Made by a program: the position numbers and the translations under genes | Shown: in pieces, positions 1-9,807 of the stretch | Position numbering within the stretch: the first letter of the stretch is position 1 | Layout: each line of letters begins with the position of its first letter | Source of the DNA: Cruorifilaria tuberocauda | Taxonomy: Eukaryota > Nematoda > Chromadorea > Rhabditida > Onchocercidae | Direction: 5' to 3' | Assembly: GCA_013365365.1 (NCBI GenBank) | Contig: JABVXU010000922.1 | Location: 1-14,922 of the forward strand | DNA: 14,922 bases | The notes under the pieces: model-generated | Database searches by the model: none | Told to the model about the DNA's origin: nothing | What the model saw: only the letters and a program-made list of their open reading frames with translations

Positions 1-99
1 ATTGCGTCACTTGACAGTTATAAAGTTTAAAAATTATAAAACATTTTTAATTAATTATTCCTAACCTGTCATTATGCAATATTCTTTTTCAATTAAAAT

Positions 100-400
100 G
101 ATATAGGAAGTGGAAAAGGTGATGGAATATAAAATGTGGAATTTTAGTGCAATGTGAAGCAATGAGTGTTAAGATGCAAGAAATGATACTGAACTCAGAA
201 AGGTTATGAAGCAGAAAATGAGATATGCTAATGTGGAATGGAACTAAGAACGGTTCTAAAACATGAAATAGGAAAGCTAATGCAAAATGAACTGAAAATG
301 TTATGAAACAAGATTTGCGACGATGAAATGTGAAATAAGAAGTAGCGATAAAGCGCAAAATGGCAGATAATAATTTAATACTGAATAGGAAATGGTGGCA
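100..400. repeat. Strand-skewed purine-rich block (degenerate GAAATG-like words)
   Basis: The plus strand here is built of loosely repeated words such as gaaatg, aaaatg, gtggaat and atgtgaa. By hand count, positions 121-360 hold about 21 C against about 58 G, a strong skew not seen in the flanks. The skew removes TAA and TAG from the minus strand and so produces a 137-codon minus-strand open frame (502 to 89). Its translation is a Phe/His/Ser/Leu-rich string with no recognisable domain. I read it as a by-product of the repeat-like composition and not as a gene. An old, decayed satellite or a transcription-associated skew are both possible. Confidence 0.45.
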
Positions 401-502
401 GTTAACTAAAAGGTATTTGCATAAATTAACTTTACAATTACTTTTTGAAAAGTTTAGGTTACAAAAATTATTTATAAATTTCCAGTGAAAATTTGATACC
501 AA

Positions 503-1660
503 TTGTTCTAATGTCTAATACGAATTATCGTTAACTTATTGATGTTCGTTGATAGTTTCTGATTTACTTTGTTTCATTGTACGATATTTAAATTAATAAA
601 TTTCATTAAGATAAATGAGAAAAATATGGGATTTTCCGAAAAAGAAATTTTTTTGACGTATAAAAGTTGAAAAATTTTTATTACTCAGGAATCCAAATAA
701 AAAATAATATTAATTATAAAAATTCTGCTTTTTTACTTTTTAAATGAAATATCGCATATGGAAAATATTCTTCTTCAATCAGTATTTTTAAAGCTTTTAC
801 TTTCAAATTAAAAGTCGTAAAACACAATATATTAGAATGTACCATAGGAAACAATCGATAATCTCAAGCTTTAAATTCATGTTACTGAACGACTAGAAAT
901 GATGGTAAATTCAGGTACTTTTATATTTAAAAAATTATATAAATATATAAAAAATCATTTAAATTTATATAAATCAAAAATTTTTATAGCTGTGATTAAA
1001 TTAAGTTTTGTGGCAGCATGATATGAATATTGAATTCTCTTTGCGGTTTCAAGACAAATTGATAATTCAAGGCAAATTGAGCTCTAAATAATTGATAATT
1101 AGGACAGATTTTGATTAAGAAATCAATGATCTGCATTTAAAAGTAAATTAAGTGAATTAATTTAAAGTTTTATTCCCATGAAGTTCTCATTATTGCCACT
1201 AAATCGAATTTTTGTATTATCACTTTCTCTTGTTTTTTCTATAGAAAAAAGTAATCTTAGTAATTTACTCTTAATAATATACTTAATAATTATTATGTGG
1301 ACAAAAAATCATTATATAATTTGTATTTTATATTAAATAAATTGATTTGGATGAAGTATTTGAACAAAAATTATCGGAAGTATTTTACTGAAATGTATTT
1401 ATTCGATTTCGAATATATGAAGCATAAACGATATCTTATTCTCTATTCAGCATGTTGAAGTATAATAAGCTTAAACATAAAGCTACAATCTGATATTATA
1501 GGGAGGCGGATTAAATATTTAAAAAGATATGGGCATTGAAATATCCGGCGATTTTCGAGCAGTATTTAAATTTATCATATAAGAAGTGAAAGTCAAAAAA
1601 TGCTTAATTGATAATCGTTTTGCGTTTAATTAAAAATTTTCTATGTTCATTATCATACAA
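503..1660. other. AT-rich intergenic DNA, no supported gene
   Basis: This stretch is low-complexity A/T-rich sequence with frequent stops in all six frames. The only coding-like scrap is a short plus-strand frame at 1529-1561 (reading MGIEISGDFRA) followed by a possible GT donor at 1562. It is in phase with the open frame starting at 1666, but the evidence is too thin to call a gene. Confidence 0.6.
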
Positions 1661-1665
1661 TTTAG

Positions 1666-1746
1666 ATGTTCTATATATCCATGACAGACGTGCTTTACGA
1701 ATTACTTGAATATGTTTTACACTACGCTCTGGACATCCTCTACTGA
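1666..1746 (+). CDS. Possible short terminal exon or micro-ORF, unidentified
   Basis: An ATG at 1666 follows directly after the acceptor-like ...acaatttag and opens a 26-codon frame ending with TGA at 1744-1746. The peptide contains an alternating Leu/Tyr/acidic run (TDVLYELLEYVLHYALDILY) that would make an amphipathic helix. It could be the last exon of a gene whose previous exon ends near 1561, because both junctions are phase 0, or a chance frame. No family is recognised. The local sequence is less AT-rich than its flanks, which is the main reason it is recorded. Confidence 0.2.
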   Translation: MFYISMTDVLYELLEYVLHYALDILY

Positions 1747-1981
1747 AATATGATCTCCAACGAATAGTGCTATTGAAAGCCGAAATTATCTTATAATATA
1801 AATAAGGTTGAAATCACATTCTCTAAAATTCATGCTATTGAAACTTATTATCTAAAATGTTAAGTGATTTTTGATTGCGTTTATAAATAATCTTGCTTGT
1901 TTGCTCAAGATTATAATCTATGTAATTAATTGCCGTTTTTGATTTATTTTTTTTAATTCAAAAACTGTTTTTTATCTGACA

Positions 1982-2437
1982 ATGTTAGTGAATTTCGAAG
2001 CTTTAAAAGATAATCTTCATCTGAAACTTCGGCTCTTATCCAATCTTATCTCGAAGTTTTTCGATGTTAGTGTATCTGAACGAATCCATTCTGGATTACT
2101 ACTCCAACACAACTCCGAACTGCGTCCTCTCGAACCAAAAAGTTAACAAAGTGTTTCATCCTATTATTACCAAATCATCGATAAAAATCCTACAACGTCT
2201 AGAAGAAACATCAAAAGAAAAACAACTTTCACCAAATAATTTAACTTCGTTCAAACCACAACATAACAAAGACCAAAAGTTCACAACGAATTTTTCAACA
2301 CATGTTGAATCTGTGAATCTCTGCAACATCACCTTATTGCTTTGCAATATGACCTGGATTCCCAACAGGTAGACATGAATCGGAAACAAATCTACTATTG
2401 TGTATTTGTAAATGAACTGTTTGCTGATCCTGGATAA
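1982..2437 (+). pseudogene. Probable decayed protein-coding remnant with two frame switches, unidentified
   Basis: Three overlapping plus-strand open stretches look coding in residue mix. The first runs from ATG 1982 to TAA 2146 (54 residues) and ends in ...SERIHSGLLLQHNSELRPL... The second is open from 2064 to 2374 in another frame and includes FHPIITKSSIKILQRLEETS. The third returns to the first frame, open from 2309 to the TAA at 2435-2437, and includes SLQHHLIALQYDLDSQQ and NELFADPG. Two compensating frame changes in about 450 bases, in sequence clearly richer in C and G than its surroundings, suggest an old gene or mobile-element piece that has decayed. An exon-intron-exon arrangement is an alternative: the acceptor ...cccaacag at 2368 would start an in-phase exon. 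I do not recognise the family. The minus strand also has a 77-codon open frame here, which I take as a shadow. Confidence 0.35.
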
Positions 2438-2814
2438 AAAATATTAGTATCTAGGCATTTAATCAGTTCAAAGATATCAATATTTGCATAACAGATGAAC
2501 AATCAGCCCACATTCTCTAAATCTCGCAGTTACCTTTAAACGTCGACAATTGCATTTATAAGGTAATCATGTCAACTTCTTCAGAACAAATAACACTTAT
2601 CGTTCTCATAATATTCCAAAAGTTATTCTCGCCAATTCTCTGTTTTTAATTCATTACTTCATTACTTTTGCAAGTCTCTGTACACTGCTATCCATCTTAG
2701 GATTATCACTAAACTGCAAAATATTTAAGCACGAATATTCGATACTTTTCGTATTAGGAATTATATGAAATATAATTAGTGAAACCTACCCACAGAAACT
2801 ACTGATATATTAGT

Positions 2815-2890
2815 AGCATTATAATATAATAATATTAGTAATAATAACAATGATAATGAAAGTAACAATAATCTTAATAATGATAAAATT
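2815..2890. repeat. Degenerate AAT/ATA trinucleotide-type simple repeat
   Basis: The run is made almost only of aat, ata, taa and gat words (ataatataataatatta..., aataatcttaataatgat), with substitutions breaking any perfect phase. It is typical of an eroded microsatellite in an AT-rich genome. Confidence 0.6.
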
Positions 2891-3554
2891 ACTGATTCAA
2901 GCATTTTGAGAACTTGGTTGTTCTATTTGATTATATATTATTGATCAAATCCATATTATGATTCATTTCCTAATAATCTATTAATTTATATGATTTTGTA
3001 ATTTCCCACTCCTTACTATTACATTAATTTCAATTATCTATTAAAATTTACTGAAATTTTGGTATTTTCGATCTTTTTTATATAAACTGATAACAATCTA
3101 CCAAATTTTTTCTCAGTTTTTCATTGATCATGCTAAATTATAGAAATTTCAAGCATTAATTATTCCAGTTTCGTAGAATGTCTACTTATCTACTTCGATG
3201 ATTATCCTCAAATTTTTATGCGAAAAATTATTTAACGAAAAATTGAATTATCAGTACTACATAGAATGATTAAATTTCATTATTTTCATTGTTGCTTTTC
3301 CTATCACGATAGAAATAATTATTAGCCACGAACTTTTATCTATATTTAATCAATATTTTGCAAATAATTTGTGGTTTGCTAGAGCAAGTATAGATATATC
3401 TAATTAAGTTTAATTTTAATTATTAATAAACGTATGCAATAATTGCTGCTATTTCAAATTTTGATTTAATAGCGTTTTTTCGTCGAAATGTTTTCATTTG
3501 CATGAATGGTTATTTCTATCTGTTTACGAAGTTTTCCTGTTTATTATTACCTGT

Positions 3555-3625
3555 GGATACCTGGTGATGCACACATACACAAACCTCATACATATAGATA
3601 TAGGATACTTGGTGATGCACACATA
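3555..3625 (+). repeat. Two-copy direct repeat, 48-base period
   Basis: The word ggatacctggtgatgcacac followed by ata (3555-3577) recurs at 3603-3625 as ggatacttggtgatgcacac plus ata. That is 22 of 23 identical bases. Similarity continues more weakly into the following ...aaac...atata, so this looks like a tandem duplication of about 48 bases. Confidence 0.75.
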
Positions 3626-3662
3626 TGTAAACGTTTATATACGACCTGTTTATCCACTTATA

Positions 3663-3755
3663 ATAATGGATTAGGATAAGGAGTTGAACCTTGAATATTT
3701 TGAATTTCGCATTAATAATGGCTTAATTTATAATCCATTATGTGAACAGTTCAAC
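3663..3755. repeat. Two interleaved short inverted repeats
   Basis: The 11-base ataatggatta at 3663-3673 is the reverse complement of taatccattat at 3731-3741. The 7-base gttgaac at 3683-3689 is the reverse complement of gttcaac at 3749-3755. The pairs are interleaved and not nested. In RNA this would be a pseudoknot-like order, but such short arms occur by chance in AT-rich DNA. Confidence 0.3.
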
Positions 3756-4626
3756 GTCCTTTTGGCTATTATTGACTGGAAATGTTCAATCATTTGGCTA
3801 ATTTCATGAAATGAGGATGGAAAATTAAGATTATTTTAGGCCTTACTGTTATACTTCGAATGTAATAAATAATATTGCTTTTTATCATAGTTTGTTTATA
3901 TTTTAAACTATGAAAATTTGATAAGTAATTGGATATCAGTGTTATATCACTTCATGTTTAATTTAAAATCGATTAAACAGACAACAAAGAACTCATTTTG
4001 CCTTAATCTGTAAACATTATAATAGTTTTGATGATAATTTGCTTTACAAATATCTTTGTTTCAAAATTTCTAGAAATTCTAATTTTAATTATTCAGTGTT
4101 TTCATTTCCTGGAACTTTCAACATTGATCCGATATTACACGTACAGCCTCACTTTTTTCCACATTTTCCTTATACTTGAACTTAAAAATTATACGTTTAA
4201 AGATGTTTAAAGATAATTTTTATTAGTGCGCAAATCACATATAGTTTCATCATTTCCATCTTTTATTTTAATGTTGCAGTTAACAATTACTCATTTTCCG
4301 ACAATCTTAAACTTATCATATATTACAGATATGAATTTATAAAGAAAATTTGATTTTAAAGATAATTTTGACTTATTAAATATGAAATTATTATAGAAAT
4401 ATTTCTGGACTGTTTTGAATTTATCGGATATGTAAATTTTTATAAATTCAAATTTCTTTCATAATAAAAAGTCAAGTAAGTGGAAAATGGAAAGGCGAAT
4501 TAACATAGAAATGGCAGACAATAATTGCTGCAATAACTTGAATACATAATAGTTAAAATATTATTTGCTTTATTGACAATTTTTTCCTAATTACTAAATT
4601 AATTTGTTTACATCATTTTTATGCTA

Positions 4627-4990
4627 TCATACGTCCTGTTCACTTCCAAAAATTATTTTTATGCTATTGATTTGCTTCTCAATATATCTTTTAGTAATTC
4701 GATAATTTGATTTATTCATTGTTTCTTCTTCTATTTTCCTTTTCTTAGTAAATGCTAAAATTTCACATTTTGAAATGAAAGTATTATAAATAAAAGAAAG
4801 AATCATTAAGTTTCTTTGCTCCATAAAAGATTTACATTTATTATTATTGCAATAATATTTCAGGATTAGACGAAAACAGGACAGAGTGTAGCAATTTAAT
4901 AACACACTGATATTTTGGAGGAAAATTTTCGTTTTAAAATCAAAACTTAATATTTGGCAATAAATTTCAATTCTTCTGGAAGAATAATTG
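4627..4990 (-). CDS. Candidate 3' exon of a minus-strand gene, unidentified
   Basis: On the minus strand an ATTTCAG acceptor (AG at 4992-4991) is followed by a frame open for 120 residues to a TGA at 4629-4627. The whole stop-to-stop frame is 126 codons (from 5004), longer than expected by chance in sequence this rich in TAA. The N-terminal half is Cys/Leu/Ile/Asn-rich. The C-terminal half is charged and coding-like (TKKRKIEEETMNKSNYRITK, then IEKQINSIKIIFGSEQDV at the very end). There is no convincing domain, signal peptide or upstream exon with the phase this one needs, which is a preceding exon ending with two bases of a codon. It may be a real last exon or the tail of the decayed locus upstream of it. 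Confidence 0.3.
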
Positions 4991-5291
4991 CTGAAATTAT
5001 TGTATCAGATTTTGGCTTATTTAAAATTGTAACTTTTGCAGTGTCAAATAAGCTTAGAATAAAATAAATTATGGATAAATTTTTAAAACAATTTCATCAT
5101 TATTCCACTTGGAATTTTTAAAACAACTGCAAAGTGAAATTCATCAACAATAAGAATTCCATTTATATCTATCAGAAATTCTTTTAAAACTTTCGTTAAT
5201 ACTTTTTTAATATTTATTGTGTTTCTATGCATTAAAGAATATTGATGAAATGAAACTTTTTGGCTTATTTATTTCGTCAAAATAGCATAAT
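4947..5291 (-). pseudogene. Minus-strand coding remnants in shifting frames, unidentified
   Basis: Three minus-strand open stretches follow one another. After a TTTCAG acceptor at 5294-5292, positions 5291-5225 read LCYFDEINKPKSFISSI... to a stop. Positions 5232-5083 (ATG start, 49 residues) include VLKEFLIDINGILIVDEFHF and VVLKIPSGIMMKL. Positions 5093-4947 include AKVTILNKPKSDTIISAIIL. Each has a varied, protein-like residue mix, and each ends in a stop just as the next frame opens, which is the pattern of a gene that has taken frameshifts. No donor and acceptor pairs connect them in phase. I cannot name the family. A real gene with tiny exons is less likely. Confidence 0.35.
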
Positions 5292-5356
5292 CTGAAATTT
5301 CGGTAACAAAAAGAACTTTGTTTTATCAATCAAATAAACAATTCAAAGAGAAAAAA

Positions 5357-5473
5357 TTAAATCAATCCTTTCTTCATTACCACTAAATTAATAGCAGTCA
5401 AGGCCGTCAGCAAAATTCCTTTTAAATGTTTGTGGTTTGATTTTTTCCGTTTCTTCACGTTGAATTCCGTCAT
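5357..5473 (-). CDS. Candidate first exon or small ORF, minus strand, unidentified
   Basis: An ATG at 5473-5471 begins MTEFNVKKRKKSNHKHLKG, followed by ILLTALTAINLV. A GTAATG donor sits at 5380 directly after a complete codon. If unspliced, the frame stops at 5357. The frame is also open upstream to 5572 with a plausible residue mix (CQSEWSQIIAVTKISLRVCF), so the ATG may be internal to a longer coding piece. The lysine-rich start could be a nuclear-localisation or nucleic-acid-binding patch, which is inference only. The sequence is less AT-rich than its flanks. The nearest downstream acceptor (5292) would put the next exon into an immediate stop, so the gene model does not close, and decay is likely. 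Confidence 0.3.
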   Translation of the reverse strand: MTEFNVKKRKKSNHKHLKGILLTALTAINLVVMKKGLI

Positions 5474-5579
5474 TGTGTTGTCTCCAAGTAATCTATCAAA
5501 ACAAACGCGCAGAGAAATTTTTGTCACCGCAATGATTTGAGACCATTCACTTTGACATATTTTGTTAATTTTTTAGAAA

Positions 5580-8270
5580 CAAAGAAAAAAAAAGAAATAT
5601 TAGTGATACTGAAATTACTTATTTAAATTATTAAATATGAAGAAGTTTACTTGATAAAAATTAGTACTGCCGATTGATAGCTTTAATAAATAACACAACT
5701 AAAATCATTTTGATCCCTTTTTTAAACCTTTTTTGCTCCAATCTTATTTAAATATTTAAAATATGGTCTATGGGTTAATGACATCTTTGCTATTTCATTA
5801 ATTGATTTTATAAAAAAAAAATGGATTTTAATTTTTCAGAGAGTTTGTTTCCCTCAAATTATATTAACTATAAGACGAAAAAATTTCTCTCAAAAACACT
5901 TGATGCTTGCTTTTTTTGTTTCTAAGCTTTATCAAATTTTTCCAATTTCTTTTTAAATTTTCTTCCAATTGACAAAAATTCTACTTCAAATCCCACTTTT
6001 CGAGCATATTTTAGTTTTCATTATTTTTTCGCTCATTAATGCTTTGGATTAGATATTATGACGCATTTATATAATAATATGTAAACGGATTTTTTGCTGA
6101 TTAATTTGATAAATTCGATTGTTTTGTTCTTTTTTTATTTTTTACTAACAATAAAAAGCTGCAAATCAAGTGCCGTTTAAGTAATTGAGACCTGATTGAT
6201 ATTTGTTATCGGATGACAAAATTATATTTGTAGTATTTTTTGTTTTTGTGTGATCTAATTTTTCTCATTTTTTAATTGAATTTTCTTTAAAATTTTATAT
6301 TTTCATATAATTTCATTAAATGTTTGAAGCTAAATTGATTATTTCAAGTAACTATTGATGTTGATTAATTTCACTAATTACACCCAATTACTTGCACTAA
6401 TTTATTATAAATTATAAAAAATGTATTTATTAAATTATATTCGTGATAAATGATATTGTTATTGTTCACTATAAATAAACTTTTTTCATTAATTTCAAAA
6501 CAAACTTTTCTCGTCTTGGAATACGAAATTATAATTATACTGAGATATCATTTGATTGCTTATCGAATTTCGCCTCTATAATTTATTAATTTCAAATTTG
6601 AACATGCCATATTTAATAATTGGCGAAAAAAATATTGAAAAACATTTTTTTAATTATTATTAGAAAGCAAAGTTCAAATTTAAATCCTTCAAGCAAGAAT
6701 TGATCCTTTCATATGAGCATGAGGAAAAATCACATGGATAAAAAAGATGGATAAAGATTAATTTTCGAATAAACTTGGATGATATCCATAATTGTACTTG
6801 AACCAAAATATTAATTTCACATTTGCGAAAAAAATTTTAATATAATTAAAAAGAATTAAAATTTAATATAGTTGAAGAATTAACTTAACAAAAATTTGCT
6901 TAAATTTAGAAGATTGGAATTTCAAATTCATTAAAATTTGAAAAAAAAATTTTTAATATTGTAAAAAATAAATTTTATGCAAATTATTCTTGCAATTTCA
7001 TTTTTCTTGGCAACTTTTCATTTTTCGATAAAAATTTCGCTAAAAAAAATCTCTTTTTATTTAATTTATCGCAACTAGTACAATTGGACTGCGATATTAA
7101 AATAAAATAAGTGATACCGTTTAAGGTTGCATCCGTTTTAACACATTTCATTAAAAAACTGCTGACCTTTTTCGGTTCCACTTTGTAGTACAAATAAATA
7201 TTCTTTTCAGATACCTTCCATTCACTTTCGTTCTTCACAGATAGTAATTTCTGCTATTTTTCACTTCGCATTGAGATTGCGATTGAATTCTTGTATCAAT
7301 AGCAGTATCTACTTATCTCCTATGTTATTCTTACTTATTAAAGTGAAATGAATGATTACTTTTTCCCCAGTATCTTGCACTGACTAATGTAGTATTGAAT
7401 AATCATTTACTTTCATTAATTCCATATAATTCATTATTGCTATTCATTAAACTCAATATAATATTAAATGTACTATTCCTGTAAGAAAAGGAAAATATAA
7501 ACCTTTTTCAGTTTTCATAATGACAATAAGCGAATAATTGAAATGCTAACTGTGAACTAATTTTATTAAAAGTAAGTCTGCAATGATAAACTTATAATTA
7601 TCACATTAAAACTTAGCAACAATTTCAATTATCATTCTCAAACTTTTATTACTTAGTCAAACTCTACTAAACGTTGTGGCATTATTTGCTTACATCTATT
7701 TATAGCTACTAAACATTAAAAGCGTTAAGGTAACCCACTGCGTATTTATCAGTTATCATCGATGCTAATTTAAAAATAATTAAAATAATTTTAGAATTTT
7801 TTATGGAATTTCGCTCTTAAAATAGAGTTACTACATAGATAAATTTACTAAAGTTTAATTTTATTATATATTTCTTTCATTGATTCAAATAATGTTCACT
7901 TTACTATACTTCACCATATATATCAACTCTACAAAACTTAAATATATGAACAACAATTCTTATCTAATAAATTCATTTAACAAAACTATTAGCTTGATGG
8001 CGCTTAATTCTGAATTAATTTCTTGCATAATTTTTTTCTTCTTTAATAAATTTTATTGTAACTCATGCAGAACTCATACAAGGAAAAAGAGATAAATGAA
8101 TAAAATTTTGCTGATTAAATACTTTCTCCTATATCCATTGTTTTCTCGGTGATATCAAGCATAGATATTGAACTGTTCGTTGTTCAATAAATATCATTTT
8201 ATTTGTTTGCCTTAAAAATGATACAATCAATGATTGATGAAATTTTAATGATTGTTTCAATATTACTCTT
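5580..8270. other. AT-rich intergenic DNA, one weak minus-strand open frame
   Basis: Mostly A/T runs with stops in every frame. The one stretch of note is the minus strand 7250-6984, an 88-codon open frame in slightly GC-richer DNA that includes KNESEWKVSEKNIYLYYKVE and ends KLPRKMKLQE. A frame of that length is about what chance gives once in a window of this size and composition, and no domain is visible, so it is not called. A plus-strand frame at 7880-8095 is Asn/Ile/Phe-rich and also looks like chance. Confidence 0.5.
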
Positions 8271-8494
8271 TAGTTAAACAAGTACAATTGTTGGAAGAAT
8301 TATTTTATGCGAAAAAATCACTGGTAGTGGTATTGACCGATAATTTGCAAGTTTTGATAATATTAATAAGATAATTATGTAATATTAAAACTGAAGAATC
8401 TGAGCATTATCGAATAATTTTCAAACATTTCACAGAAAAATGCGAAAAATTGAAGTTAAGATTAATTTTAGAAATTGATTGTATGAAATTGTAG

Positions 8495-9807
8495 GGAAGG
8501 ACATAGAACAATGATAATGAAAGAATATGCTAATAGCGATGAACTTGCGTTTTTCTTAGACATGGCAATGAATGAATCTCAACGATGGCTTGAAGTATTA
8601 TCAATGATCACACTTACTTTTAGAAACTGATCAATTTTAAAACTCGACATTTCTTTCCTAAAGATTTTATATCTTTTTTAGGCAACTTGTCATGAACTCT
8701 TTATTGATAGAGATGATTTTATCTATTCATTACGCTATGGAACACATTTACGCAAGTAATAGCTTTTTAAATTGTTATACATATGTTAATTGAGTGAAGT
8801 AATCATTTGAGCTTTCGGATATTCAGCAAAATCAAATAAACTCAATCAGTTAAATCAACTAAATCATGGTGTAATCACTCAAACCAGCAAAATAAAGCTA
8901 ATCACACATGCAATTGTTTATATGCAGTAAAGTTAATTGTCGTATAGAATCATCAAATTGGGAAAGTAAGTTACAGTATATAATCATTTGTGTACAGTAG
9001 GATCAAGTCAATTACCTTGCGTAATCGTTACAATTTATGTACGTTTCACAGTAGTCTAAAACCTGAAACACAACTTTAATAGCTTAATTAATAGAATGAT
9101 AGTGATATTTCCAGGATAATAAATAAAATAATACCAGAGTGTTTTGACCTGTTCCATTATCGTCATGGAAAAACATCTCGAACTACGCGCCAAATACTTG
9201 CAAAAGCAGATGTATCCTACAATGAATTCGAGCTTGATATTGATGATGACGTACGCATTATTTTTAACTTTAATCATGTGTAAAATCCTTTGGAACAAAT
9301 TTTACAGAACAAATTTCTTTTACTTTTATCACTTCTCAAGGTGAAATGATTTTGTGAAATGATTTTAGTCTAGAATTAAAATAAAATATAAATAATTAAA
9401 ATAGAATTTTATAGGACTGGATATCGCAATTTTTATTAATCTGTCTATATCGATTACGCATTCCACGGCATTTACTCTTCTTACGTGAAGATTTGGAACA
9501 GTTTGAAGGGTTTGAGAAACCGTACAAAACTTTCGTCAGAGAACAGTATGTTTATAATTAGTTTAAAATATAGGAAATTCGCATACGAACCAAAAATATA
9601 AATATATCTTTATATTATAAATGATACTGTCTGTACTCAGTTTTTGTTTCATTTAATCCAAGAATGGAAATTGATCAAGTCTTCCTGTATTTTGTGCATA
9701 AATTCATTTTTGCAATAGAAAGCATTTGCATTTCCTAAAAGTACTAAAATATTGTCTTTCGATTACTTTTCTTTTTTTACAGTAGATTTAGAAACCTGGA
9801 CTTGTGA
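8495..9807 (+). CDS. Small single calponin-homology (CH) domain protein, five exons
   Basis: Exons are 8495-8594, 8682-8755, 9115-9250, 9415-9545 and 9783-9807. All introns begin GT and end AG, and the reading phase agrees at each junction (phases 0, 2, 0, 2). From the ATG at 8511 to the TGA at 9805-9807 the product is about 149 residues. Sixteen bases separate this ATG from the acceptor-like ttgtag at 8494, which would suit a trans-spliced leader site (inference). The protein fits one CH domain. The first-helix Trp is in NESQRWLEAT, the DFxxxLRxG...LxxxINKI segment is DDFIYSLRYGTHLRKIINKI, and then come DWISQFLLICLYRLRIP and LFLREDLEQF, matching the family's ENIxxFLxAxxxxGIP and LFxxxDL. CH domains of calponin, transgelin and the LMO7/LIMCH1 group bind or organise actin. 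A cytoskeletal role here is inferred from the fold only. The loop between the third and fourth segments is about 18 residues longer than usual and very acidic at its end. An alternative end is an unspliced fourth exon stopping at 9561. No LIM domain is visible. Confidence 0.55.
8756..9114 (+). other. Second intron of the CH-domain gene, rich in AATCA words
   Basis: This 359-base intron is the longest between coding exons of the CH gene apart from its last one. At 8825-8920 the word aatca or atcac recurs every 8-15 bases (aatcaaat, aatcag, aatcaact, aatcatgg, aatcactc, aatcacac). I see no gene or clear secondary structure in it. Confidence 0.4.
9546..9782 (+). other. Proposed last intron of the CH-domain gene
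   Basis: The donor gtatgt at 9546 and the acceptor tttttttacag ending at 9782 are both good matches to nematode signals. Splicing them adds a short C-terminus (HRFRNLDL) before TGA. Retention gives a different five-residue ending, so transcript evidence would decide which is used. Confidence 0.4.

Larger units (their letters stand above)
2438..4470. other. AT-rich intergenic DNA, no supported gene
   Basis: Apart from the repeats listed separately I see no coding signal. A 60-codon hydrophobic plus-strand frame at 4028-4210 is Ile/Leu/Phe-rich, has no flanking splice signals of note, and is what T-rich sequence gives by chance. Confidence 0.6.

Noticed and set aside
89..502. 137-codon minus-strand open frame
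   Set aside because: It is explained by the strand skew of the repeat-like block. The translation is a Phe/His/Ser/Leu string with no domain and no splice context.
4028..4210. 60-codon hydrophobic plus-strand frame
   Set aside because: Ile/Leu/Phe-rich translation of T-rich DNA, with no signal-peptide or membrane-protein context to support it.
6984..7250. 88-codon minus-strand open frame
   Set aside because: Its length is within chance for this window, there is no recognised motif, and no neighbouring exon fits.
7700..7726. 24-base micro-exon between tatttatag and gtaacc near the CH gene
   Set aside because: The splice-like borders are good, but eight codons with no partner exon cannot be distinguished from chance.
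8274..8329. Possible extra upstream exon of the CH gene (KQVQLLEELFYAKKSLVV)
   Set aside because: It is well bounded by ctttag and GT, but its coding-like frame ends at a codon boundary, while the next exon needs a partner ending with two bases. The alternative frame looks non-coding.
9056..9344. Open frames of 66 (plus) and 80 (minus) codons
   Set aside because: They are shadows of the third CH-gene exon, whose own frame is better supported by the domain match and by phase.
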